The translations under genes and the position numbers were made by a program. Below are positions 54,079 through 64,000 of a stretch of DNA of 64,000 nt, piece by piece (within the stretch, counting starts at the first letter, position 1; every line of letters starts with the position of its first letter). Source of the stretch: Corylus avellana (lineage: Eukaryota > Streptophyta > Magnoliopsida > Fagales > Betulaceae). The stretch covers positions 49,786,771 through 49,850,770 of the forward strand of contig NC_081541.1 in the NCBI RefSeq assembly GCF_901000735.1, given 5' to 3'. Below the pieces are notes generated by a model. That model did not search any database and was not told the origin of the DNA. It saw nothing but the letters and a program-made list of their open reading frames with translations.

Positions 54079-57000
54079 TTATTCAATCCATTCGTTATCA
54101 ATCTGTATGTGTTCGACATGAGCAATCTTGCGCCATTCTTTTCCTTTTTTACTTTGCCATTTTTTCTTCAACAAAGGACATTCTCTGATTTCTAGAATAG
54201 AAAGGGAGGGAGGCAGCCCCTGTTCCGGCATACAATTGAGCTTAGGGCAGTTCGAGATACTCAATTCTTCAAGAGCATTGAGGTGTTGAAGCCCTTTCTT
54301 GCCCAAAGATTTCAAATTTAGAAAGTCCCATATTCGAAGGGAGGTCAGACTGGTGGGCAGCAACTGCTCCTCTGGGAAGGACTCCACATCTTCAGATTTG
54401 CTAGCGATTATAAAATTTGAAAGAAAGGGGAGGTTCCGCAAACCCCATCCCATCCGACTTGCAATGAGTTTCTCACAAACACCTATAAAAATTGATTTCA
54501 AATTGGAAGGCAACCCCCCTTCAGGAAACGACTCAACTTTTGGACAATGCCGTATATACAAATCCTCAAGAGACGGAAGGAGTATGTGCATTTTGTCAGG
54601 AAGTGATCTCAAACTGCCACAACCATTGACCAAAAACCTTGTGAGTTTGAGGGCACACAATCCTCCTTTTGGAAAAGAAACAAAATTATGGCAATAACTG
54701 ATTTCAATCTCCAAGGCGACTAAATCATGTTCATAATTTTCTGGAACCGTAAGAGATTCCAAATTGCCACAGTAATTGATTTCGATGTGATAAAGATTTG
54801 GGAATAAATCTAATGGAAATGACTTCACAGAATCACAATCATTCAACGACAGTTTTCCAAGTGATGAATAATCCAGGTTTGTTGGGAGCTCTAACTTCTT
54901 ACAATATTTAATCACAAGGGTTTTTAATGTAGAGGGAAGACCATCCTTAGGAAGGGACACAAGTGAGGAACAGCTACTGATCACCAACTCTTGAAGACCG
55001 CCGTTGGAGTCTATCATTCCCTCGGGAATGGACTCTAGTGCATCAAATCCACCAATTCGGAGCATCTGCATTCCAGTTGGCAATTCATTTAACAAAACCC
55101 CATTACAATCATCCAACCTCAAATTACGTATAGCAGGAGTCCTTGGGAGTGGAGCCACCAGTTGTCCACAATTAAAAATATCAAGTATGGTCAAAGAAGG
55201 AAGATGGACAGGCAACCCTCCTATCAGTTCAGGGCAGTCGATAATATGAAGCTCTTCAAGTTGAGGAAAACCTACACCCTCATTTTTGTCACCAAAATAA
55301 TTCCATTCCTCCCACTTCCACATATCCTCGAACTTAAGAACTTTGAGGGCACCAAATGGCTTAGATGAAGAAGAATCGTTACCAAAAAACTCACGACCCA
55401 CTGTAACAACTTCATGAAAACCAGAAATATAGAGGTTCTGCAGAGATTGTAGCTGCCCAAGGGGTGGCAAATTGTTGCAATACGTACAATTTTGTAGCTC
55501 AAGAGATGCTACATTAGAGAATGAAGGATGCCCTACCCAATCTGAAAAACTTTTACCACGGTAGAATCTAATAGTGAGGCTTTTCAAGCTTGTATGGGGC
55601 TGGAGACTATCAAGTACACTTCTTTGACTTTCTTTTGAGAAATCACTATCAACATTCCATTCCAATACCAATTCTTGGAGGTACTTTTTATCCCTCAAGC
55701 TTGCATTCAAAGCATCAGTAGGAGATTCAACATTTTGGAGCTCCAATATAGAAAGCGATCCCTGAAGATTTGTAAAATTTCCCAACTCTCCAATGCAAGT
55801 CCCACTACCTTTGCCAACGATAAATTTCGTCAACGTATGGAGGCATTTTAATCTACCCAAATGTATCGGCATCTCTTTTATGCCTGTTTTGGTAATATCA
55901 AGATGACGTAAACTAATGAGTTTCCACATATCTCTTGGCAACGCAACAAGGTTTTCACAATTTGACAATCTCAATGTCTGCAAATTGCACAATTGACAAA
56001 TAGAATCGGGTAGTCTTTGAACTTTAGTGAAAGAGAGATCCAAGTAACGTAGGTGTTTAAGTTTGCCAATTGACTCTGGCAATTCAGTAATGTTGTTATA
56101 CTTGGACAGAGAAAGCAGCCGTAAGCATCTTAGTGTCGGCAGTAAATCATGTGCTACTTTTTTACTCAAGTGGTAGCGGGCCAATTATAACCTGACATAT
56201 CTAAATGTAGGAAAGTGTGCAACCTCTTAGCTTTGTGAAGGGTCTCAAACTTCTTTAAGCTATGAAATTCTTGTTTGAAAAAATAGGACAAGTGGCGAGT
56301 ATTGTTTACTATCTCGTGAGAACAACCATCCTCCAACCTTGAAATAAATTGTCCAGATATAGATTTTGCTAAATCACTCACAAGATCATGCATTACAAAA
56401 CATGACTTGTCATCACTTGATTTTTGGAATAATGATCTTGATTCTAGAGTGAGGAAATACTCATTACCAACTTCTTCCATTGTTCTGTTTTTGGGTTGAT
56501 ATATGAAACCTTCCGCCATCCATAACAAGATTAATTGATCTTTTTTGAAAGCATAATCCTTTGGGAATATTGAACAATAAGCAAAGCATTGCTTTAGAGG
56601 TGAAGAGAGATATTTGTAACTTAACCTTAGAGCTGGAAGAATACCCATCTCATCAATTGGCAAATCCCATAATTCACTCTTTAATATCTTATCCCATTCA
56701 TTAACATCTGGTTTAGATCCTAATAAAGCACCAATTGTCTTGACTGCTAATGGAAGGCCTCCGCACTTTTCAATGATTTTTCTACCTATTACTTCTAACT
56801 CTCCATGTGCATTAGAGTTACCATCATGGAATGCATGTTTTGCAAATAGGGACCAGCAATCTTCTTCTGGTAACTCCATTAGACGATGAGATAGAGCTCT
56901 AGCAACTGATAAAACACTATTATTACGTGTTGTTACAAGGACCTTACTTCCTTGTGCCCCATATTTGAAGGGTTTACACAATGCCTCCCATTGAACATAA

Positions 57001-57854
57001 CTTTCATTCCAAACATCATCTAAAACAAGTAGAAACTTCTTTCCCGTTAGACACTCCCTTAGCCTAAGTTGAAGTTGATTTAGATCCTTAATATCACAAG
57101 TTGATGAAGTTACTGCCTCCAGAATTGTTTTCGTTATCTTGAACACGTCAAATTCTTCAGAAACACAAACCCATGCATCAAGGTTATTAAAGTGCTTCTT
57201 CACCCTATTGTCATTGTATACAAACTGAGCAAGGGTGGTCTTGCCCATCCCTCCCATGCCGACTATAGCAATCACACTCATCTCATTGCCACGTGCATCA
57301 TCTGAGAGTATCATTTTAATAATTGCCTCCTTGTCAACATCCCTACCACAAATATCAGATTCTTCAACCAAAGAAGTTGTGGGCAATCTTTCAGATGATT
57401 TCCCTCCAAAACCCTCTTTAAGACCTATAAGATCCTTTTGTTGTGCTAGAGATTCTAGTCTGCCAAGTATCTCTTTTATCTTTGGCTCTATTTGTTGGAC
57501 AAAAGAATTACGAAAAGCAGAGATAGACTTTCGTACCTTGCTTGCAGTGGTTTGAAATTGAGCATCCAACTCGCTTCGCAAGGCTTGAGTAGCAATCTCA
57601 TCCAAGACGTGCTCTGCATCATAGACCGCATCTTTCAGCTCATCAAGCCACTTTTTCACAACAGGCTTTGTAACTTGCACTTCTTCAGCGTCTTCAAGCA
57701 CTGCAACGAAGGTCATGAATGATGTCTCCAACTTCTTGAGGAGTCCTTCGGAGAGTTTTCGATGCCGAAAGAACTCAACGAAGTCACCAGATGCCATTTT
57801 TTCGAAAAAAGCTTGGAGGAAGGGAGAGAGAAAAATGGTTGCAATCTCAGCCAT
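54079..57854 (-). pseudogene. CNL-5, full-length CNL with one frameshift
   Basis: Start ATG at 57852-57854 (MAEIATIFLS). Motifs are all normal: GMGGMGKTTLAQ, LLVLDDVW, GSKVLVTTR, CGGLPLAVKTIGALLG, CFAYCSIFPKDY, FVMHDLVSDL. The N-terminal reading ends after about residue 562 (SGYNWPATT). The second frame takes up again at RYHLSKKVAHDLL and runs to IDNEWIE. CNL-2 has TTGGCCCCAC here and this gene TTGGCCCGC, so one base is missing in a C run (plus strand 56178-56180). Everything else is open, giving 1258 codons with the missing base. A single homopolymer deletion is a common sequencing error, so this may be an intact gene. It is otherwise the best candidate for a functional CNL in the window. 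Confidence 0.85.
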
Positions 57855-58022
57855 GTTTTCTTGTTTGGAAATCAGAGGAAATGAAGGAAGGGGAATGCAA
57901 GTAGCAGAGCATAAACAGAGAAGAAGCTGCTTTTTGCTTTAACAAGGAAGAAGTGGACTTAAAAAACTTGACTTCTCTTTAGAATGTGCCATCTACCATT
58001 CCATGCAATACGGTCCACTTTC
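57855..58022 (-). promoter_or_regulatory. CNL-5 5' flank / leader
   Basis: Matches the CNL-1 and CNL-4 leaders up to about 58020 (minus strand GTGGACCGTATTGCATGG, TTTTAAGTCCACTTC). Confidence 0.45.
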
Positions 58023-58970
58023 TTGTTTTTTGTTTAGAGATATCTTTGGATTGGGTTTGGTGGATTGAATAAGGCTGGCCAGTTGTGGTGGAATCCACAT
58101 CATCTCACTTCATCAAAGAAAAAGAAAGAAAGAATAACTATCATAAGCCTACCACCAAAAGAAGGAAAAAGAAGACAAAAAATAAAGGCAAACCAAACAT
58201 GAAAGAAAGAAACTTCATGGATAATATTGCATTTGAAAAATAGAATATTTTGTTATTATTTTGTTTAAAGCATACGCAGACTTCATCATTTCACAAAGAA
58301 AAAAATTTGAAACACTACACAATTATATTGCAAAATAAATAAAAATATAATAACTATGGAAAGACTTACACCTCAAGGCAGTCTAAAGATGGGAATCATC
58401 TAGATGGAAAATAGAAAAAACAGTCTTATAGCAGTAGAAAATTTTGTTATTATTTTGTTTAAAGCATACACTTGTTAAGGCGTTGGCTGTGCTTTGATTT
58501 GATTACAATAACCCAAAATATTTCATGTTTTCACTTTAAAACAACCAAAAAAACAAAAAAGGACAGAGCAGAGCACCCTGCCTCCAAGAAAAAAAAAAGT
58601 GGTCAACACTTTTTTTAAAATATTATTGGTTTCCTTAATAGCCTATCAGAATTTGGGAACAATGAAACAATATTTCAATGGAACACTCTGTTTTGGAATG
58701 TAAACCAAAACACTTCATTATTTCACAAAGAAAAAAAATTGAAACACTACACAATATTGCATGATATAACATGTTGCGATAACACATGGATTTAGACCCA
58801 ACAAAACTATATTAGCCAGTTACACTTCTTACATATTTATAATGTGAGACTCTATCCTTATGGACACTCACTCATTATATATACTCAATATATTGTTAGT
58901 TTCCTTAATAGCCTGTCAAAATCTTGGGACAATGAAACAATGTTTCAACGGAACACTCTGTTTTGGTTTA
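58023..58970 (-). repeat. Inverted pieces of the CNL-upstream module
   Basis: 58025-58260 is the reverse complement of 2540-2780. 58590-58700 and again 58860-58980 are reverse complements of 1570-1650 (TTTCCTTAATAGCCT, ACAATGAAACAAT). The module piece is therefore present twice in tandem. No gene. Confidence 0.7.
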
Positions 58971-59830
58971 TGTAAACAAAAACAACCAGAAGCGTATAAT
59001 ATATAAAACCATCTTCTTGCTTATAATATATAAACACATAGAGAGAGGTTATCCGATCGAGTAAATTTACTCTTAAAAAATGAGTAAATAATAGTGCATT
59101 TTGCGTGCAATTGTTATCGTCTGGTCGTTGGTTTGTGAGTTTTGGATTCCGTTGGTAGGCCAGTTGTGTTGGACTCCTCCTCACAAATCACAATAATGCC
59201 ATTCAACAAATTAAGTTGGAATTCTTTATTATTATAGTTTATTATGCTTGAATTGAATTGATCCCAGAGCGCAGCGCACATGCATGCGCATTGAATGCTA
59301 TCCTGTCTTGTTACCCCCATTAATTTGCCGCGCATGAAGGAGGCAGCTTGGATTACCTCTAATTATAACCTACCGCGTACTTTACTTAATTAATCAAAAT
59401 AGGAACAAGCTAGGGCAGGAAAGATTCTCTATTTTTTATTTTTATTTTCATTAATCAAGAAGAATTAAACATCATTGCTCATTACATGCACTATCACTAA
59501 TAATATCATAAAACTCTTTCATCCAAGCTTAATCTTCATACCGAGAGATTGCCACTTTAATAGCACTAACTAGCTGCAGCTTTTCTTACATTTTCTTTAA
59601 ATTTATGAAAATAAACTACTTTTTAGCTTTCATTTTCCTTTTTTATACCATTTAAATATATATATATATATATATATGCAAATTTTCTCTAAACTAATTT
59701 TGGAGGAAATTTCTGTCAACCTATTATAATAAATGTTAAGTATATTCTAACATTTTTGAATTTCTCAAAAATCAATGTTTGAGTTTCTAAGTTAGTAGAA
59801 GTGTAATAAATAACTATTAAGAATGTTAAA
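58970..59830. repeat. Direct repeat, partner at 62500-63570
   Basis: Shared blocks include CATCTTCTTGCTTATAATAT, CCGCGCATGAAGGAGGCAGC and CAAAATAGGAACAAGCTAGG. No coding frame recognised. The partner has a 324-bp insertion. Confidence 0.8.
59656..59678. repeat. (AT)n microsatellite
   Basis: A TA run inside the direct repeat; absent in the partner near 63450. Confidence 0.85.
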
Positions 59831-60013
59831 CAAAATATGTATGTCACGGTCTACAGTTTTATGAAAGGATGATCGACTTCATATCAATAAAAAAGACTTG
59901 GCTAACTAAATGATTGTAGTACTAGATAGTAGTAGAGAATAAAGGGATAATATATATGTTATCCCTGAGTAATTGTCTATGATCTTTACTGTTGTGTTTA
60001 TTAATAGTTATAA

Positions 60014-60300
60014 TGTTGAGTGTTAATTATAGGATAGTCATAAGATACATCTCTATGAGGTGTTAGTGATAGGACACAAGTCAAGTAGTTTATGTTTATC
60101 TCATTTCTTGGTAACTCTATAAAAACCTATTGGGTTACGTTAATGAATAAAGTAAGCAAAGATTAATATAATTCAATTCAACTCTTGAATTGATTTGTGA
60201 GGTATTAAGATTCTTCGAATTACCCTTATCTATCTTTCCTATTATTTTACATCCCACTTTATGTAGGCACTTCACAATTAGTATGAGAGCCAAACACTAC
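60014..60300 (+). mobile_element. LTR-retrotransposon relic: one LTR and primer-binding site
   Basis: 60014-60276 has LTR features: it starts TGTTGAGTGTTAAT and ends ...CTTCACA, with a TATA-like TCTATAAAAACC (60116) and AATAAAG (60145). Just after, AGTATGAGAGCC (60280-60291) matches the primer-binding site complementary to initiator Met-tRNA (GGTATCAGAGCC) at 10 of 12 places. A short frame follows (ATGACCATGGATTAC...). No second LTR or polymerase genes are seen, so the element is truncated. Confidence 0.5.
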
Positions 60301-62499
60301 GTTGCTTCCGCCATGACCATGGATTACTGTCATTTGGAACGTTTAGAGACGCAATTGAGATCTCTGAATTCTCTTCAACAAGAAATTAATCCCGGACAAA
60401 AGCGGTTCTTGAAGATTTTGGAACCTAAAAGATGATTTTGGACTCGATCAACGACTCATCCTATGCATGCAATCCTAACGTCTCGTCCTTGGTTGGTGAG
60501 TTTTCGTGTGATTTCACGGGGAAAAGTGTTCAATTCATGAACTCCTTATAAGGATCTTCTTGTCCTAACATCTTGTGTCATTACTCCGAAAAACAATATA
60601 TATATATATATATATATATAGTCTGCGTTTTTTGACTAATAGATACAACAATTCAGTAGGCTTAAGAATGACGTAGCACACATGCATTGCATGCTATCCT
60701 CTTTTTTATTTTATTTTATTTTTTTTACCTTTTTTTATTAACTTAAGTTTTTGTGACAAATTGTGATTTAATATGGTATTAAAATCAAAGGTCTCGAATT
60801 TGAACCCTTATCTCTGTTAATTCACCTTATTTAAATTAAAATATTATATTTATTGGGCATCATCATCTTGTATTAAAATTTAAGCTTTTAGAAAATGTGG
60901 TAATTTAACTGTTGACCTGTTTGGATTGTGGACAGTAGTACTACTTGTGGATCAAAATGTTTGAAAATTTTGATTTCAAGAGAGAAGATGGTGTATAGAG
61001 TTTAAGAAATATTTAAAGATTTGAGGGCCTCGTTGTGATGATACCAAAAGACAATGATTTATTTGATTTATTTGGAGTCCACTAGAATTGGCCATAATTA
61101 ATATTCAATCCACCGACGGAATCCAACGCTATCTATCTCTTTTCATTATCTAAAGCCAACTAAGGCCATATATAATATTCTACAGAGATGTCTCCATGTT
61201 TACGTGTAGTGGCTCCGAAGTCAAGTTTGTTAGGCCGAAAAAAGCACGCAAGAGCTTGTTGATGAAAATATGCGCACTCTGATTAAGAATAGCTTTGATG
61301 TTTAAGTTAGTTATTGTCTCATTAATATATATATATTTTAAAAAACTTGTAATTTTGATAACGGTCATATTTTTGAAAATTTTGAGGATATGGAACTTGA
61401 CCGACGGTGACGGTGAAACTTGAAATGAAAATAGTGGAGAGAAAATGGCACTCTTAATTCAAAAATGGAGCTAAGCAAAATGGGTGAGAAAAGGCAAAGA
61501 AAATGGAAGAGAGAGAGAGGCATGGGTGAGGAAAGGAAAAGAAAAGGAGGAGAGAGGAGAAAAAAGTTTTTAATCATTTTTTATTTTTTTATTTTATGTA
61601 TTTGGTGAGTAAATAGTACTCCCTCGATCTATGCAAACTCACTATTTTTTTTCAACGCTAGTCTCATGGTTCTGGCATGCACATAAATGTATCATGATGG
61701 CAATGAAAATCAATCCAAATTTGTCTGGCCCGCTTAGTAATGGGGCACAGACTCTCCTAGCTAGTAAGCTGAAATGAAAACATTTAGCCATAAAATGATA
61801 AAAATCTCTGGGTTTTTGGAATAATGTTACAAGTTCTTCTTGTGTCATCTTTTTGTCTCTCTATCAATGATGTGACTCTTAAAATTATCATTGGGCTTGT
61901 GATTGATCACTATTAAATTTTGATCAAATAGTAATTTTATAAAAAGTCACCTCATTTTTTTAAGGGCACAAAAGTAACATAAGAATCACTTCTAGAATTA
62001 CTAGAATTTTTGTACTATTTTGGATATTTGGATTTATTTTTTTGAAAAAAATTAATATTAGAATTGAAAATTAATATTTAAAAAAGAAAAAGAAAAAGAA
62101 AAAAAGAAAGAGTAGTATAGAGAATTTATTGAAGTGTGTAAAGAAAAAACAGTAGCTAAAGTAGAAATTTATACTTTTTTAATAGTTGTTAATTTTGGCT
62201 ATTATTGGTGAAGATGCTATAAAATCATAGGAAAATATGCTTAAGCTGGCGGAATTAATATCCTTTTCTTTTTATTTGTACATCCAAGATACTAAGTGTG
62301 ACAGCATTTCTAAAATTATTATTGTTTGACAAAAAAGTTTTCTGTAGGCGTCAGACGTTAAAACGGATGGAAAAGTGGTTTGGTGCATTGCACGTGATGA
62401 CTTTGATGAATTGTTTCTGGCAAGCCTAGTATGATTATATATTAACCTAATTAAGCATCTTATCTTGATTATAATATGATCTTCCTCACCTAATTTCCC
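60301..62499. other. Intergenic, no gene seen
   Basis: Includes an (AT)n run at 60597-60620, where the LTR relic seems to stop, and a small piece of the CNL-upstream module near 61070-61140 (GGAGTCCACTAGAATTGGCC). No credible coding region. Confidence 0.55.
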
Positions 62500-63570
62500 A
62501 CCGAATGTCGATCACCATCTTCTTGCTTATAATATGTATAGACATATGGAGAGGTTATCTGATCGAGTAAATTATATAACTCTAAAAGAATGAATAAATA
62601 ATTAAGCATTTTGCAAGTGGAAACCAAATATATATTTAACGTCACAATAATGCCATTAAACAAATTAAGTGGGAATTCTTTATTATTATAGTTTATTATA
62701 CATGAATTGATCCCAGAGCAGCGCACATGCATGCATTGGATGCTATCCTCTCTTTTTGACCCCCATTTGCCGCGCATGAAGGAGGCAGCTTGGATTACCT
62801 CTACTTATAACCAACCTTATTTTACTTAATGTTTAAGATTGCGATTTTGTAAGAATAATCTGCGTTTTAAAAAAATATCGTAAAACATAAAGCGTTTGGC
62901 ATTGCGATTTAAAAAGTACTTAATCTAAAATAGGAATAAAAATCTGCGATTTTTATAAGTAGGTTAGGGGGTACTTGTTTGAAAAAGTGCGAATTTAAAC
63001 CAAAATTATGATTTCGTATAACAAATATTTGATATAGAATTACTTTTTAACATGTTTTACCAAGCGCCTTTACGATTTTAAAAAGTATGGATTTCAAAAG
63101 CGCAATTTTTAAAATCATACTTATTAAAACCGCAGTACTAAATGGACCCTTAATCAATCAAAATCGGTCTTTAAAAAAAATAATAATCAAAATAGGAACA
63201 AGCTAGGGCAGGAAATTTTTTTTTTTTTTTTTTTCATTAATCAAGAAGAATTAACATCATTGCTCACTACATGCATTATATATCACTAATAATATCATAA
63301 AACTCTTTCATCCAAACCTAATCTTCATACCGAGAAATAGCCGCTTTAATAGCACTAACAAGCAGTAGCTTTTCTTACATTTTCTTCAAAATTTAACGGA
63401 AATAAACTACTTTTTAGCTTTTATTGTCATTTTCTTATACCATTTAAATATGGATACAAATTTAATTTCCTTCAACCTATTATAATAAAATGCCAAGTGT
63501 CTAACATGTTTGAGTTTCTCATATCAATGTTTGAGTTCTTAAGTTAATTAGTAGAAGGGTAATAAATAAC
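62500..63570. repeat. Direct repeat, partner at 58970-59830
   Basis: Second copy of the 59 kb repeat, enlarged by the insertion at 62831-63154. Confidence 0.8.
62831..63154. mobile_element. MITE-like insertion with empty-site partner
   Basis: Absent from the 59.4 kb copy, which has an uninterrupted ACTTAATTAATC. Here CTTAAT occurs at both edges (62825-62830 and 63149-63154), a likely target duplication. The ~318-bp body repeats motifs such as TGCGATTT and CGCAATTT in both orientations and ends near CGCAGTACTAAATGGACCC. It is a non-coding DNA element; the superfamily is uncertain. Confidence 0.6.
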
Positions 63571-64000
63571 TATTAGGGGAAACTTCATTTTAAACTCCTG
63601 AACTACCACGTGTTTTGAAAAGACCTTTAAAATTAATTTTTTAGTTTTGAACAAAATGCTTGGAAACGAAACTCTTAAGAAAGTGGGAGTAGGTTACCTT
63701 GTCGACGTACTCGTCTAGATGGGGGTGGTTGAAGGTCTTGGAGAGCAAGACGCAGGGTTCGGGTCTTAACAATAATAATATGCATTATATATCACTAATA
63801 TATTATTGTATATTCATTCAACAATAATATATTAACAACTCACCCTTTTTACATATTTCCAATATAAGACTATATCCTTTTAGATACTCACACATTATAC
63901 TTAACATATTATTAGTTTCCTTAATAGACAATGAAACAATATTTTAATGAAACTCTCTGTTTTTGTTAATGTAAACAAAAAGAGACAGAAGCAACAAAAA
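63571..64000. other. Intergenic, ends in a module piece
   Basis: 63890-63985 again matches inverted module sequence (TAGTTTCCTTAATAG, ACAATGAAACAATATTT). No gene is seen before the window end. Confidence 0.55.

Noticed and set aside
60190..60435. 81-residue frame after the LTR relic as a gag gene
   Set aside because: It starts inside the LTR and has no recognisable gag motif; it is short and ends early.

Overview
This is nuclear DNA from a flowering plant. It is AT-rich, repeat-laden and carries intron-like splice signals. It holds a cluster of coiled-coil NB-ARC LRR (CNL, RPP13-like-1 type) disease-resistance genes. The gene families suggest a eudicot, perhaps a woody rosid, but the species is not determinable from the sequence.

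Layout. The left part (1-18.3 kb, plus strand) has two CNL loci, each behind a near-identical ~3.4-3.7 kb upstream repeat (1-3750 and 10949-14310). CNL-1 (4988-7917) is cut by a 100-N gap. CNL-2 (14518-18288) is full length except for one in-frame TAG. The right part (33-58 kb, minus strand) has CNL-3 (33028-35975, a decayed 5'-truncated pseudogene), CNL-4 (44605-48375, the only uninterrupted full-length ORF, but with a Thr-to-Pro change in the P-loop) and CNL-5 (54079-57854, full length apart from a 1-bp frameshift). A further CNL 3' scrap lies at 21.85 kb, and an orphan plus-strand CNL upstream region at 49.56-50.03 kb runs into another 100-N gap. A complete functional CNL may therefore exist only if some of these breaks are sequence errors or if copies hide in the gaps.

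Between the CNLs (19.7-21 kb, 27-32 kb, 37-43 kb, 50-51.5 kb) lie many broken copies of one other gene. I recognise it as an IDM1/ROS4-like PHD-finger acetyltransferase from pieces of its Jas/TIFY-binding-like domain, PHD fingers and GNAT domain. Fragments of an aspartic protease and of a lipoxygenase are fused into these relics at 28.4 and 29.4 kb. The rest is repeats: a ~6 kb inverted duplication (14.5-20.76 versus 42.17-48.38 kb), a ~10 kb direct duplication (39.8-48.5 versus 50.1-58.0 kb), a near-perfect palindrome with ~361-bp arms in the CNL-4 upstream region, a hAT relic, MITE-like elements and an LTR-retrotransposon relic. From 58 to 64 kb I see no credible gene.

How it fits together. 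This is a birth-and-death resistance-gene cluster growing by segmental duplication, inversion and gene conversion. The IDM1-like relics were copied with the CNLs as part of the repeat unit. The most provocative element is the 48.6-49.4 kb palindrome. Its arms match sequence upstream of several CNL copies, so a transcript across it would fold into a long hairpin able to give small RNAs against the cluster's own upstream regions (inference). Four N gaps and near-identical repeats mean that assembly error must be kept in mind throughout.
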